From Pseudomonas sp. IPO3778 (GTDB taxonomy: Bacteria > Pseudomonadota > Gammaproteobacteria > Pseudomonadales > Pseudomonadaceae), in assembly GCF_013386825.1 (NCBI RefSeq), contig NZ_JACARC010000030.1, forward strand, positions 1-64,000: a DNA stretch of 64,000 bases. Reading direction: 5' to 3'. The translations under genes were made by a program, and so were the position numbers. The notes under the pieces are model-generated. The model was not told where the DNA came from. It worked only from the letters and a program-made list of their open reading frames with translations, and ran no database searches. Positions 9,237 through 18,564 of the stretch are shown here, piece after piece; position 1 is the first letter of the stretch; each line of letters starts with the position of its first letter.

Positions 9237-10451
9237 TTGCGCGAAATTGTCCTGATTAACATCACCGGTGAGGACCGTCCGGGTCTCACCGCAGCCATTA
9301 CCGGTGTTCTGGCCCAGGGTGGTGTGAACATTCTCGACATCGGCCAGGCGGTGATTCACGACACGCTGTCGTTCGGCATCCTGGTGGAAATTCCAAGCAC
9401 CGAACAAGCCTCGTCCGTGCTCAAGGACATCCTGTTTACGGCGTATAAGCTGGATCAGCAGGTGCGTTTCACGCCGGTGTCCGAAGAGGATTACCAGAAC
9501 TGGGTCGCCGGCCAGGGCAAAAAACGCCATATCGTGACGCTGTTGACCCGCAAGGTAACGGCCGAGCAATTGCAGCGTGTGAGCTCAATCACCGCTCAGT
9601 ACGGTTTGAACATCGATCATATTGACCGTCTGTCGGGTCGTATGCCGCTGGACACACCCGCTGACAAAGGCAAGGGCTGCATCGAGTTCTCCGTGCGCGG
9701 CGAACCGGCGGATCCCCAGGCGTTGCGCGCCGAATTCTTGAGCGTTGCCCAGGAGCTGAACGTCGACATCGCCTTCCAGGAAGATTCACTGTTCCGCCGC
9801 AATCGCCGCCTGGCAGTGTTCGACATGGACTCGACGCTGATCGAAGCTGAAGTCATCGACGAATTGGCCAAGGCGGCCGGTGTGGGTGAGCAAGTTTCGG
9901 AAATCACCGAGCGCGCCATGGCCGGCGAGCTGGATTTCCGTGCCAGCTTCAAGGAGCGCCTGGCCCTGCTCAAAGGCCTGGATGTAAGCGTGCTGGACTC
10001 CATCGGCGCTTCCCTGCGCCTGACCGAAGGCGCCGAAACCCTGTTCGCCGAACTCAAGCGCCTGGGCTACAAGACCGCGATCCTGTCGGGGGGCTTCACC
10101 TACTTTGCCAAGCAATTGCAGGCCAAACTGGGCATCGACTACGTGTTCGCCAACGAGCTGGAAGTGGTGGACGGCAAGGTGACGGGCGTGGCCGTGGAGC
10201 CGATTGTCGACGCTCAGCGTAAAGCGGATTTGTTGCGGGAATTGGCACACAAGGAAGGGTTGCGTCTGGAGCAGACCATTGCGGTCGGCGACGGGGCGAA
10301 TGACTTGCCGATGCTGGCGATTGCCGGGTTGGGTGTGGCGTTTCGCGCCAAGCCGCTGGTCAAGCAATCGGCCAAGCAGGCGATTTCGACCTTGGGGCTG
10401 GATGGGGTGCTGTACCTGCTGGGCTTCCGCGACCGCGACGGTCAGCTATAA
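9237..10451 (+). CDS. serB: Phosphoserine phosphatase
   Basis: A 404-residue enzyme for the last step of serine synthesis, dephosphorylating L-phosphoserine in the cytosol. Residues 1 to about 180 hold two ACT-like domains (LINITGEDRPGLTAAITGVL at the start), likely regulatory. The HAD phosphatase follows, with motif I FDMDSTL (nucleophile Asp196, acid/base Asp198), motif II ILSGGFTYF and motif III GDGANDLPML. The start is TTG at 9237, giving LREIVLIN; no ATG or GTG gives the complete ACT strand. A -10-like TAGAAT at 9202-9207 lies just upstream. Two-ACT SerB proteins are usual in Pseudomonas, longer than the 322-residue E. coli form. Confidence 0.95.
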   Translation: MREIVLINITGEDRPGLTAAITGVLAQGGVNILDIGQAVIHDTLSFGILVEIPSTEQASSVLKDILFTAYKLDQQVRFTPVSEEDYQNWVAGQGKKRHIVTLLTRKVTAEQLQRVSSITAQYGLNIDHIDRLSGRMPLDTPADKGKGCIEFSVRGEPADPQALRAEFLSVAQELNVDIAFQEDSLFRRNRRLAVFDMDSTLIEAEVIDELAKAAGVGEQVSEITERAMAGELDFRASFKERLALLKGLDVSVLDSIGASLRLTEGAETLFAELKRLGYKTAILSGGFTYFAKQLQAKLGIDYVFANELEVVDGKVTGVAVEPIVDAQRKADLLRELAHKEGLRLEQTIAVGDGANDLPMLAIAGLGVAFRAKPLVKQSAKQAISTLGLDGVLYLLGFRDRDGQL

Positions 10452-10477
10452 CCCGTCATCACTGTAGGAACACGGTC

Positions 10478-10573
10478 AATGTGGGAGCGGGCTTGCTCGC
10501 GAAAGCGGTGATTCAGTCGATACACCTGTTGACTGATCCACCGCCTTCGCGAGCAAGCCCGCTCCCACATTTG
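10478..10573. repeat. REPIN (GTGGGAGCGGGC type)
   Basis: Arms GTGGGAGCGGGCTTGCTCGC and complement around a 40-base spacer that itself folds (GCGGTGATTCAGTC...GACTGATCCACCGC). Lies between the convergent serB and psd. Confidence 0.9.
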
Positions 10574-10580
10574 ATCCGCG

Positions 10581-11441
10581 TCAGGATTTCGGCAGCGCCA
10601 TACCCTGGCCCATCTGCACCGGCGTACCCGCCAGCAACTCTTCCGACCATTTCACCTGGTTCGGCCCAAACAGTACGATCGCCGTCGAACCCAGCTTGAA
10701 GCGTCCCAGTTCCGCGCCTTTTTCAAGGTGGATCGGCCCACGGGCGGCTTCGTCGTAGCGGAAGGTTTTCAGCTCGCGCTTCGGTGGTGTCACCAGGCCA
10801 GCCCATACTGTCTCAATCGACGCCACGATCATCGCGCCCACCAACACCACGGCCATCGGGCCGCGTTCGGTGTCGAAAATGCAGGCAACGCGCTCGTTGC
10901 GTGCAAACAGCTCCGGTACGTTTTCAGCGGTGGTCTGGTTTACCGAGAAAATGCGGCCCGGGATGTAGACCATTTCCCGCAGGGTGCCGGCCAGTGGCAT
11001 ATGGACGCGATGGTAGTCTTTCGGCGACAGGTAAACGGTGGCGAAGTCACCGCCCATAAATGGCGCGGCGACAGCCGAATCGCCGCCGAGCAATTCCAGC
11101 ACGCTGAAGCTGTGGCCCTTGGCCTGGAATACCCGGCCATGCTCAATCGGGCCCAGTTGGCTGATCGCCCCGTCGGCCGGGCTGAGAATCGAACCCGGAG
11201 TTTGGTCCAGAGGCCGCGCCCCGTCTTTCAGGGCACGGGTGAAGAAGGCGTTGAAGTGCTCGTAGGCCGTCACGTCTTCAACCAGGGCCTGGGACATGTC
11301 CACCTGATAACGCTTGGCGAACCAGGTGGTGAAGGCATTCTTGAACCAGCGCACGCGGCATTCGGCAATGCAGCCGGCCAGCCGCGACAGCAGGTGGTGG
11401 GGCAGCAAGTACTGGCTGAGGATAAACAACTGCTTTTTCAT
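10581..11441 (-). CDS. psd: Phosphatidylserine decarboxylase proenzyme
   Basis: A 286-residue inner-membrane-associated enzyme that makes phosphatidylethanolamine from phosphatidylserine. It self-cleaves to create a pyruvoyl group: the LGST motif is at residues 250-253, so the cut is expected between Gly251 and Ser252, giving a short alpha chain of 35 residues. Other family signatures are SPADGAISQLG and KDYHRVHMPL. Length matches bacterial type I Psd. The rhodanese gene ends upstream and reads in the same direction, 17 bases away, so the two are likely cotranscribed. Confidence 0.96.
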   Translation of the reverse strand: MKKQLFILSQYLLPHHLLSRLAGCIAECRVRWFKNAFTTWFAKRYQVDMSQALVEDVTAYEHFNAFFTRALKDGARPLDQTPGSILSPADGAISQLGPIEHGRVFQAKGHSFSVLELLGGDSAVAAPFMGGDFATVYLSPKDYHRVHMPLAGTLREMVYIPGRIFSVNQTTAENVPELFARNERVACIFDTERGPMAVVLVGAMIVASIETVWAGLVTPPKRELKTFRYDEAARGPIHLEKGAELGRFKLGSTAIVLFGPNQVKWSEELLAGTPVQMGQGMALPKS

Positions 11442-11457
11442 TAACTGTCCTTAAACC

Positions 11458-12273
11458 TTAAATCTCAACGGGGGTGTCGGGGTGGTTGCCCCATTCGCCC
11501 CAGGAACCGGCATAACCTTTGACTCGCGGATAACCGAGTGCCTTGGCCACCAGATAGGTGAAGCCAGAACGGTGGTGAGTCTGGCAGTGAGTGATGATTT
11601 CTTTGTCGCGCGTCAGCCCCAGGTCTTCGAGGATCTGCGGCATGTCGCGGCGAATCCGCAGTTGGCGCGCCTTGTCCATGCCGGCGGTCCATTCGAAGTT
11701 CACCGCGCCGGGAATGTGTCCACCTTTGGCCGCGAGGACTTTCTCCCCGGAGTATTCCAGCGGGCCACGGGCGTCCCAGATGCCGAGGTCGGCAGCGCCG
11801 AGGCGGCTTTGCAGGTACTCGCGGGTGGCGGTGGGTTCTTCATGGAGCGTCAGGCTGACCGGGCCGCCGGCGCTGGCCGGTACCTCAGTAGACACCGGGT
11901 GTTTTTCTTCCAGCCACGCCAGCAGGCCGCCGTCGAGGTAGTGGTATTTCTTGTGGCCGATCACATCCAGCATCCAGATGAACCGCCCGGCCCAGCCGCC
12001 GCCTTCGTCGTCGTACACCACGTAGGTGGCATCCGGTGTGTGGCCCAGTTCGCCAAACAGTTTTTCAAGATCAGCCTTGCCTGGCAGCAGGCCCGGCGCG
12101 GGTGGCTGTCCCAGTTGGGTGCGTTTTGGATCGACAAAGCGTGCGCCGGGGATGTGCCCTTCGGCGTAACGCGCGGCGCTGGTGAGGTCCACCAGAATCA
12201 GGTGTTCGGCATCGAGGCGACCGAGCAGGTCACTGGCCTCGATGACCAGCGGCAAGCCAGAGAAGTCAGGCAT
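11458..12273 (-). CDS. rhdA: Rhodanese (thiosulfate sulfurtransferase), RhdA type
   Basis: A 271-residue tandem-domain rhodanese; the C-terminal domain carries the active site. The loop reads HCQTHHRSG with Cys230. This CQTHHR loop and the length agree with Azotobacter vinelandii RhdA and differ from the CRKGVTA of mitochondrial rhodanese and the CGSGVTA of mercaptopyruvate sulfurtransferase. The family moves sulfane sulfur from thiosulfate to thiol or cyanide acceptors. I chose ATG 12273 because AGGAG lies seven bases upstream; the reading that begins six codons earlier lacks such a site. Linked with psd, the P. aeruginosa arrangement. Confidence 0.92.
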   Translation of the reverse strand: MPDFSGLPLVIEASDLLGRLDAEHLILVDLTSAARYAEGHIPGARFVDPKRTQLGQPPAPGLLPGKADLEKLFGELGHTPDATYVVYDDEGGGWAGRFIWMLDVIGHKKYHYLDGGLLAWLEEKHPVSTEVPASAGGPVSLTLHEEPTATREYLQSRLGAADLGIWDARGPLEYSGEKVLAAKGGHIPGAVNFEWTAGMDKARQLRIRRDMPQILEDLGLTRDKEIITHCQTHHRSGFTYLVAKALGYPRVKGYAGSWGEWGNHPDTPVEI

Positions 12274-12331
12274 GTGAGGTCTCCTGGGCATAAAAGTTGG
12301 GCGCTAAAGGAGGGCGATTGTAGCGCAAGCA

Positions 12332-13867
12332 TCAGGCGCTGCGGTTGGTAAAGCAGTGCAGGGCCTTTTCGATGCATTGAGCGGTTTTGCCGAAGGCCTG
12401 CACGGTGGTTTCCGAGAACGGCCCGCCCCCCTGGTCCGCCACCATCAGCATCACCACCCGGCCATTGCAACTCAGGGAGCGCAGAAGCAGGTGTTCGCCT
12501 TTGAACAGGCGGCGCAGTTCCGGGGGCAGCAGTGCCGAGAACTGGAGGTGGTTGTCGGTGGTCAGGCGCACTTGGGCAGCTTTTGCCAGCAGCCGTTGCA
12601 GCAGGGTGCTTTGCGCGACGTCGAGGCTCAGGTTGTCGGCGTCCTTGGGCAGGCCGTCGACTTGATGCGCCCGCAGGGTGCTCAGGGTTTTGTCTGCCAT
12701 CAGCAACATCACCCGCTGCATGCCGCAGGCCGCCAGGGCTTCCTTGGCGCAGGTGGTCAGGTGCATGGCGTTGGCGAAGCGGCTCGGCTCCACCAGCAAT
12801 TCGGTGCAACGCTTGCGCCAGACCGCCAGGGACTCTGCGGTGGGCGGCGGCGCCGGCAGCAAACCGTGGTGAACGCGTTGTACGTCCCATGGCCAGAGCA
12901 GCGACAACGCCGGGTGCCACAAATCGCGCATCAGGGTGCTGCGGGCGCTGATCACCGCGTGCTGGTGAGACTGTTGCTGCACCTCGGCCAGCGGTTGTTG
13001 CAGGTAAAGCGCGGTCAGGTACTGCCAGCGCCGGGTGTGCGGGCAGGTCCACGACTCCTGGGCCGCCAGCGCCAGGCCGTTGGCCAGCAACACAGTGTTG
13101 GCCGGCTGATTCAGCCAGCGACGCAGGTTCGGGTCGGCATCCAGCAACTGCTGTTGGCGCAAGGGTTCATCTTCACGGGCAATGTGCAGTGCCTTGACCA
13201 GCAAGCGCTGGTCCGTCAGGAGCAACGTATAGCCCTGGGATACCCAGATTGGCAGGCGCCAGGCCTCGGTCAATCCCAGGCACAGGTCCAGCAGGCGCAC
13301 GCCGAACACTTCCTGTTCGACGGTGCGTGCCGATTCGCCCTTGTGAATCACCCGCAGCTCCCATTCTTCCAGCAGCTTGGGGTAGGCAATCGCCATCGGC
13401 CACAGCGGCGAAAGGAACAGCAGGCTGCCCCAGTGAATGTCTTGCCACAAGCGCGCCAGGCGGCTGGCGAACAGGCCGCTGGCTTGTTGCGACGCGTGCT
13501 GGCTGACCATCTGCAACTGGCGCAGGGCTACGGGGATTTCATTCAGTGGCACTGAAGGCAGGCGTGCCAGCAGTTCTTCGGTGCGTTTCAGGCCGAGGCG
13601 ATTGATCGCCACTTCAAGGTTTTCCGCCGGTTCCGCGAGGCTGCCGTGGGCCTGGTTATTGGCCTCGCGCATCACGCTGAGCACCAGCGCCGGGCTGTTT
13701 TGCATCAGCTCTGCAATATCGCGCAACGAACTGCGGTTGTCGCCGATGGCCTTGCAGACGCGGTCGTGGTTCGCCTGCGGAACAGGCAACAGAACCGTGT
13801 CCAGACGCTTTATCCAGGCGGCCAGGGTCGTGGGTTTTTGAGTTGAGACTGTCGTTTCATTTGCCAT
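12332..13867 (-). CDS. HDOD domain protein
   Basis: A 511-residue protein of the HDOD group, relatives of HD hydrolases that usually lack full metal-binding motifs. The N-terminal 250 residues fit HDOD (LRDIAELMQNSPALVLSVMREANN; LEVAINRLGLKRTEELLARL). The C-terminal half resembles a degenerate GAF-like sensor (LMADKTLSTLRAHQVDG ... VVMLMVADQGG). Such proteins occur in signalling and flagellar or type IV pilus control. The start is taken as ATG 13867 (MANETTVS); a GTG 33 bases earlier is possible. It is divergent from motA, but I see no sequence evidence of a functional link. Confidence 0.75.
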   Translation of the reverse strand: MANETTVSTQKPTTLAAWIKRLDTVLLPVPQANHDRVCKAIGDNRSSLRDIAELMQNSPALVLSVMREANNQAHGSLAEPAENLEVAINRLGLKRTEELLARLPSVPLNEIPVALRQLQMVSQHASQQASGLFASRLARLWQDIHWGSLLFLSPLWPMAIAYPKLLEEWELRVIHKGESARTVEQEVFGVRLLDLCLGLTEAWRLPIWVSQGYTLLLTDQRLLVKALHIAREDEPLRQQQLLDADPNLRRWLNQPANTVLLANGLALAAQESWTCPHTRRWQYLTALYLQQPLAEVQQQSHQHAVISARSTLMRDLWHPALSLLWPWDVQRVHHGLLPAPPPTAESLAVWRKRCTELLVEPSRFANAMHLTTCAKEALAACGMQRVMLLMADKTLSTLRAHQVDGLPKDADNLSLDVAQSTLLQRLLAKAAQVRLTTDNHLQFSALLPPELRRLFKGEHLLLRSLSCNGRVVMLMVADQGGGPFSETTVQAFGKTAQCIEKALHCFTNRSA

Positions 13868-13939
13868 GATTGGGGCGCGATCATCACTTGCGGTCAACAC
13901 GCCCGGGACGGGCCGAACTGGTTTTTCGCCTTAACGAGC

Positions 13940-13966
13940 TATAGTCTGGCGCAGATTTGCCGATAA
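13940..13966 (+). promoter_or_regulatory. FliA (sigma-28) type promoter for motAB
   Basis: TATAGTCT-N11-GCCGATAA. The -10 is identical to the flagellar sigma-28 consensus GCCGATAA and the -35 matches TAAAGTTT in six of eight positions at the standard 11-base spacing. The start point would be about 60 bases before motA. Confidence 0.8.
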
Positions 13967-14033
13967 GTAGAACAAGAGTTTTCAACTCTTGCGAATATGA
14001 CCCTGAACCCGACGGCGCAAGTACTCATCCCCT

Positions 14034-14885
14034 ATGGCTAAAATTATCGGCATCATCGTCGTCATCGCGAGCGTGCTCGGCGGATACGTCCTGTCCCACG
14101 GCAAGATTGCAGCGCTGATCCAGCCCTTCGAAGTGCTGATTATCGGCGGTGCGGCGTTCGGCGCATTCCTGCAGGCCAACCCTGGCTACATGACCATGCA
14201 CGTGATCAAGAAGTCGTTGGGCATGTTCAGCTCGCGCTTCTCCCACACCTTCTATTTAGATGTGCTGGGGCTGATCTACGAGATCCTCAACAAGAGCCGC
14301 CGCGAAGGCATGATGGCCATCGAAGGCGACATCGAAGACGCCGCGGCGAGCCCGATTTTTGCCAAGTACCCGGCGGTGCTCAAAGATGAGCGCATGACCG
14401 CCTATATCTGCGACTACCTGCGCATCATGTCGTCCGGCAACATGGCACCCCATGAGCTGGAAGGCCTGTTCGACATGGAGCTGTTCAGCCTCAAGGAAGA
14501 ACTCGAGCACCCATCCCACGCCGTGACCGGCATCGCCGACGGTATGCCCGGTTTCGGTATTGTGGCCGCGGTTCTCGGGATCGTGGTCACCATGGCCTCC
14601 CTCGGTGAAGGCGACCAGAAGGCGATCGGCATGCACGTCGGTGCGGCACTGGTAGGTACCTTCTTCGGTATTCTCGCGGCCTACGGTTTCTTCGGCCCGC
14701 TGGCCACCTCCCTGGCCCATGACGCCAAGGAAGAAGTGAATCTGTACGAAGCGATCAAGGCGTGCCTGGTGGCCTCGGCTTCCGGCATGCCGCCGTCGCT
14801 GGCAGTGGAGTTCGGGCGCAAGGTTCTGTATCCGAAGCACCGTCCAAGCTTCGCTGAGCTGGAACAAGCGGTTCGCGGTCGCTAA
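14034..14885 (+). CDS. motA: Flagellar motor stator protein MotA
   Basis: A 283-residue four-helix inner-membrane protein of the proton-driven flagellar stator. Membrane segments are visible near residues 3-20 and 30-48, and as a pair around 170-220 (GFGIVAAVLGIVVTMASLG; AALVGTFFGILAAYGFFGPL). The large cytoplasmic loop between them holds charged residues that would touch the rotor protein FliG (ILNKSRREGMMAIE, DERMTAYICDYLR). The stop is followed three bases later by motB, so the pair is one operon. Pseudomonads also carry motCD; this set is motAB by its isolated position next to rsgA and orn. Confidence 0.95.
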   Translation: MAKIIGIIVVIASVLGGYVLSHGKIAALIQPFEVLIIGGAAFGAFLQANPGYMTMHVIKKSLGMFSSRFSHTFYLDVLGLIYEILNKSRREGMMAIEGDIEDAAASPIFAKYPAVLKDERMTAYICDYLRIMSSGNMAPHELEGLFDMELFSLKEELEHPSHAVTGIADGMPGFGIVAAVLGIVVTMASLGEGDQKAIGMHVGAALVGTFFGILAAYGFFGPLATSLAHDAKEEVNLYEAIKACLVASASGMPPSLAVEFGRKVLYPKHRPSFAELEQAVRGR

Positions 14886-14888
14886 GCC

Positions 14889-15911
14889 ATGGAAAACAAC
14901 CAGCCGATCATCATCAAGCGCGTCAAGCGCTTCGCTGCGGGGCACCATGGCGGTGCCTGGAAAATCGCCTTCGCCGACTTTGCGACGGCGATGATGGCGT
15001 TCTTCCTGGTGCTGTGGCTGATGTCCACGGCCACGCCGGAACAGAAGATCGCCATCGCCGGTTACTTCAAGGACCCCATCGGTTTTTCCGAGAGCGGCAC
15101 GCCTTTTGTGATCGACCTCGGTGGTTCGCCGCAGCTGGCGCCCGAGCGCACCATCAACCCGGAAATCAAGACCGACTCGCCCCAGGAAAAAATCCCGATC
15201 GAGCGCGATACCGTCGAAGCCATGGCTGAGCAAGTCGAGCAGGAGCGCCTGGAGCTGTTGCTGCAAGAACTGCAAACCAAGGTCGAGGAAAACCCGCAAC
15301 TGCTGAAGTTCAAGGACCAGATTTCCTTCGAGATCACGCCAGATGGCTTACGTATCCAGATCACGGACGCGGCCAACCGGCCGATGTTCGACTCGGGCAG
15401 TGCGCGGTTGAAGCCGTACTTTGAAGACATCCTGCTGGCCATGGCCGACACCATCAAGGCGGTGCCGAACAAGATCAGCATCAGCGGCCACACCGACGCC
15501 AAGCCATATGCGGGCCAGGGCGACTTCGGCAACTGGGAGCTCTCGGCCAACCGGGCCAATGCCGCGCGTCGTGCGCTGGTTGCCGGCAGCTATCCGGACC
15601 CGCAAGTGGCGCGAGTGGTGGGGTTTGCGTCCTCGCAGCTGTTTGACCCCAAGGATCCGTTCAACCCGATCAACCGCCGCATCGATATCGTCGTGCTGAC
15701 CAAAAAGGCCCAGCGTGCGATTGAAGGTGACCAGCACGCAACGCCGCCGGTACCGACCCCGGGTGAGGGCGCGCCTGGCGAAGTGCCGGCTGACCCGAAC
15801 GCCCTGCCGCCCGGGCAGGAACCGTTGCCGGCTCACGAGCTACGGCAGAAGCTGAACTTGTTTGACGATGGCGGGGTGAAGGACCCGACTCAGCCCGCGA
15901 CTGGCTCGTAA
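14889..15911 (+). CDS. motB: Flagellar motor stator protein MotB
   Basis: A 340-residue partner of MotA that anchors the stator to peptidoglycan. The single membrane helix (about residues 26-46) contains the proton-carrying Asp30 in AFADFATAMMAFF. A plug/linker region follows, then an OmpA-like peptidoglycan-binding domain (ISISGHTDAKPY, ELSANRANAARRAL, NRRIDIVVL; about residues 150-270). The last 65 residues are rich in Pro, Gly and acidic residues. It ends just before a strong terminator at 15922-15949. Confidence 0.96.
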   Translation: MENNQPIIIKRVKRFAAGHHGGAWKIAFADFATAMMAFFLVLWLMSTATPEQKIAIAGYFKDPIGFSESGTPFVIDLGGSPQLAPERTINPEIKTDSPQEKIPIERDTVEAMAEQVEQERLELLLQELQTKVEENPQLLKFKDQISFEITPDGLRIQITDAANRPMFDSGSARLKPYFEDILLAMADTIKAVPNKISISGHTDAKPYAGQGDFGNWELSANRANAARRALVAGSYPDPQVARVVGFASSQLFDPKDPFNPINRRIDIVVLTKKAQRAIEGDQHATPPVPTPGEGAPGEVPADPNALPPGQEPLPAHELRQKLNLFDDGGVKDPTQPATGS

Positions 15912-15921
15912 GTCGGATACG

Positions 15922-15949
15922 AAAAGGCCGCGATGATCGCGGCCTTTTT
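15922..15949 (+). terminator. Intrinsic terminator after motB
   Basis: AAAAGGCCGCGAT, GATCGCGGCCTTTTT: nine-pair GC-rich stem followed by five T. Confidence 0.9.
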
Positions 15950-15964
15950 GTATCTGCTACACCC

Positions 15965-16065
15965 TGTAGGAGCGAGCTTGCTCGCGATGGGCGTTAACGA
16001 TGACGCGCGCCGTCTGAATGCACGCGGCGTCCTCAGGTTTTTCGCGAGCAAGCTCGCTCCTACAC
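15965..16065. repeat. REPIN (GTAGGAGCGAGC type, inverted core)
   Basis: Same arms as at 7406, but the spacer core is in the opposite orientation (GTTAACGATGACG next to the left arm). It abuts the rsgA stop codon (16067-16069), separated by one base. Confidence 0.9.
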
Positions 16066-16066
16066 G

Positions 16067-17098
16067 TTAATAGCTGGTCTCGGGCAAGCTGGCGATGATC
16101 GAGCGGTAGCTGTTCATCCGTTGCTGCTGCACGCGGCCGTCTTCCAATGCCTTGAGCAGGGCACACCCCGGCTCGCGGTCATGCTTGCAGTCGCGGAAGC
16201 GGCAGGTGCCGATCAAGTCGTTGAACTCGATAAAGCCCGCCTCAACATCGGCACGGCTGACGTGGCCCAGGCCGAATTCACGAATCCCGGGGGAGTCGAT
16301 CAGCTCGCCGCCGCCCGGGAAGTGGAACAGCCGTGCGGTGGTGGTGGTGTGGGTGCCCTGGCCGGACAGTTCCGACAATGGACCCACACGGGTTTCGACT
16401 TCCGGCAACAGGCTGTTGACCAGGGACGATTTGCCCACGCCGGACTGGCCGACGAACACGCTGATGCGGCCGTCCAGCTCGGTCTGCAACTGGTCCATGC
16501 CATTGCCGTGATGCGCCGAGACTTCCAGCACCGGGTAGCCGAGGGTGCGGTACACCGCCAGCAGTGCGTTGAGCGCCGGGGCGTTCTGCTCGTCGATCAG
16601 GTCGAACTTGTTCAGCAGCAACAGCGGGCGAATGCCGGCGTGTTCGGCCGCTACCAGGTAGCGGTCGATCAGGTTGGCATGGGGCTCGGGCAGTGGCGCG
16701 AAGACGATGACGATCATGTCGACGTTGGCCGCCACCGGCTTGAGCTGGCCACGGCTGTCGGGGCGGCGCAGTTCGGTGGTGCGCGGCAGTTGGGCGACGA
16801 TCACGCCGATGCCCTGGTTGCCGGCACGCCATACGACTTGGTCGCCGGTCACCAGCGCAGGCAGGTTGGCGCGCAAGTGGCAACGGAACACCTGGCCGGC
16901 GTGTTCGCCCTCTTTGGCCTCGACTTCGACCTGCACACCGAAGTGCGCGATCACCAGGCCCGTTTGCTCGGGGCCCAGGTCGCCGCCCTCAAGCGCTTCC
17001 ACGGCGGAGGATTCACGTTTGGCGGCGCGAGCTGCGCGTTCACCCTGAATCTTTTCGATGCGCCAGTTTTGGCGACGGTTGAGCTGGCGTTTGGCCAT
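16067..17098 (-). CDS. rsgA: Small ribosomal subunit biogenesis GTPase RsgA
   Basis: A 343-residue circularly permuted GTPase that checks late 30S assembly. The N-terminal OB domain follows a basic leader ([18 protein letters not shown]). Motifs appear in permuted order: G4 LLNKFDLI, then G1 [16 protein letters not shown], then G3 DSPGIREF. The C-terminal zinc-binding cluster reads [15 protein letters not shown] chose the ATG at 17098; an earlier in-frame ATG only adds HYRHGTP. It is divergent from orn with about 100 bases between, as in many gamma-proteobacteria. Confidence 0.96.
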   Translation of the reverse strand: MAKRQLNRRQNWRIEKIQGERAARAAKRESSAVEALEGGDLGPEQTGLVIAHFGVQVEVEAKEGEHAGQVFRCHLRANLPALVTGDQVVWRAGNQGIGVIVAQLPRTTELRRPDSRGQLKPVAANVDMIVIVFAPLPEPHANLIDRYLVAAEHAGIRPLLLLNKFDLIDEQNAPALNALLAVYRTLGYPVLEVSAHHGNGMDQLQTELDGRISVFVGQSGVGKSSLVNSLLPEVETRVGPLSELSGQGTHTTTTARLFHFPGGGELIDSPGIREFGLGHVSRADVEAGFIEFNDLIGTCRFRDCKHDREPGCALLKALEDGRVQQQRMNSYRSIIASLPETSY

Positions 17099-17204
17099 TG
17101 GTGTTCCGTGTCGATAATGCAAAGGTTAGGTAAAACGGTCGCGAGTCTAGCACGCCCTGCCTGCTAAACTGCGCAGCTACGCCAAGGTGCCAAGGAACCA
17201 CGAC

Positions 17205-17747
17205 ATGCAAAACCCACAGAACCTGATTTGGATCGATCTGGAAATGACCGGTCTGAACCCAGACACCGACGTCATCATCGAGATGGCCACCATTGTCACC
17301 GACAGCAACCTCAACACCTTGGCCGAAGGTCCGGTGATCGCCATTCACCACAGCGACGCGGTGCTGGCCACCATGGACGAGTGGAACACCCGCACCCACG
17401 GCAACTCGGGCCTGACCCAGCGCGTGCGTGACAGTCGCGTGAGCATGGCCGAGGCTGAAGCTGAAACCATCGCCTTCCTGGAAAAGTGGGTGCCCAAGGG
17501 CAAGTCGCCGATCTGCGGTAACAGCATTTGCCAGGACCGCCGCTTTCTTTATACCCACATGAAGGCGCTGGAAAGCTACTTCCACTACCGCAACCTGGAC
17601 GTGTCGACCTTGAAGGAACTGGCCGCACGCTGGGCGCCGGAAGTCAAAGACAGCTTCCACAAGGGCAGCACTCACCTGGCGCTGGACGACATCCGCGAGT
17701 CGATTGCCGAGCTGCAGCATTACCGCAAGCATTTCATCAAGTTCTAA
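17205..17747 (+). CDS. orn: Oligoribonuclease
   Basis: A 180-residue 3'-5' exoribonuclease that clears two- to five-nucleotide RNAs, including pGpG from cyclic-di-GMP turnover; it is essential or strongly fitness-linked in pseudomonads. DEDDh motifs: Asp11 and Glu13 in WIDLEMTGL, the middle Asp in [11 protein letters not shown], and the [12 protein letters not shown]-terminal block. The start at 17205 is supported by AAGGA nine bases upstream; the earlier reading MPRNHD lacks a site. Monocistronic by appearance, followed by a REP-like element. Confidence 0.97.
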   Translation: MQNPQNLIWIDLEMTGLNPDTDVIIEMATIVTDSNLNTLAEGPVIAIHHSDAVLATMDEWNTRTHGNSGLTQRVRDSRVSMAEAEAETIAFLEKWVPKGKSPICGNSICQDRRFLYTHMKALESYFHYRNLDVSTLKELAARWAPEVKDSFHKGSTHLALDDIRESIAELQHYRKHFIKF

Positions 17748-17777
17748 AGCGGTAATGCCTGAACCGAGCGGGCTTTT

Positions 17778-17928
17778 GTGGTGAGGGGGCTTGTCTGTGG
17801 CGAGGGGGCTTGTCCCCCGTTGGGCTGCGAAGCGGCCCTGAAATCTGACATCCCGGTCCACCCGAAAAACTCCGTCGCCTTAAAAGGGGCTGCTTCGCAG
17901 CCCAACGGGGGACAAGCCCCCTCGCCAC
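17778..17928. repeat. Large inverted repeat element (GTGGCGAGGGGGCTTGTC type)
   Basis: Two arms of about 40 bases, GTGGCGAGGGGGCTTG...TTGGGCTGCGAAGC and its complement, face each other across about 60 bases. A partial extra copy of the arm (GTGGTGAGGGGGCTTGTC) precedes the left arm, so it looks like a REP doublet with a truncated third unit. It is a different sequence class from the other REPINs here. Confidence 0.85.
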
Positions 17929-17949
17929 AACTTTGCAAGGATCGCCCTC

Positions 17950-18564
17950 ATGCTGCTGATGCTCTACCTCATCGCCATCACCGCCGAAGCCATGACGGGC
18001 GCCTTGTCCGCCGGGCGGCGCGGGATGGATTGGTTTGGTGTGGTGCTGATCGCCTGCGTCACGGCGCTGGGCGGCGGTTCGGTGCGTGACGTATTGCTTG
18101 GCCATTACCCGCTGACCTGGGTCAAACACCCGGAATACCTGGTGCTGACCTCGATCGCGGCGTTGGTGACGATCTTCATCGCGCCATTGATGCGTCACCT
18201 GCGCTCGCTGTTCCTCGCGCTGGACGCCGTCGGCCTGGTGGCCTTCACCCTGATTGGCTGCATGACCGCCCTGGAAATGGGCCATGGCATGCTGGTGGCG
18301 TCGGTCAGCGGTGTGATCACCGGGGTATTCGGTGGCATCCTGCGGGATATCTTCTGCAACGACATACCGCTGATCTTCCGCCGTGAGCTGTATGCCAGCG
18401 TGTCGTTCCTGGCCGCCTGGTTCTACATGCTGTGCATCTATCTGGAACTGCCCAGCGAGCAATCAATCCTGCTGACGCTGTTCAGCGGCTTTCTCCTGCG
18501 TCTTTTGGCGATCCGCTTTCACTGGGAAATGCCCAAGTTCGTCTACAACGATGACGTGCACTGA
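17950..18564 (+). CDS. TRIC-family cation channel / UPF0126 membrane protein
   Basis: A 204-residue seven-helix inner-membrane protein made of two internal repeats, each with a glycine-rich kinked helix: CVTALGGGSVRDVLLGHYPLTW and GVITGVFGGILRDIFCNDIP. This GG.LRD pattern is the bacterial TRIC (YadS/YicG) signature; characterised members conduct K+ and other monovalent cations. Start ATG 17950 has AAGGA nine bases upstream. The 3' end overlaps the convergent queG by 22 bases, so the two mRNAs are complementary at their ends. Confidence 0.85.
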   Translation: MLLMLYLIAITAEAMTGALSAGRRGMDWFGVVLIACVTALGGGSVRDVLLGHYPLTWVKHPEYLVLTSIAALVTIFIAPLMRHLRSLFLALDAVGLVAFTLIGCMTALEMGHGMLVASVSGVITGVFGGILRDIFCNDIPLIFRRELYASVSFLAAWFYMLCIYLELPSEQSILLTLFSGFLLRLLAIRFHWEMPKFVYNDDVH

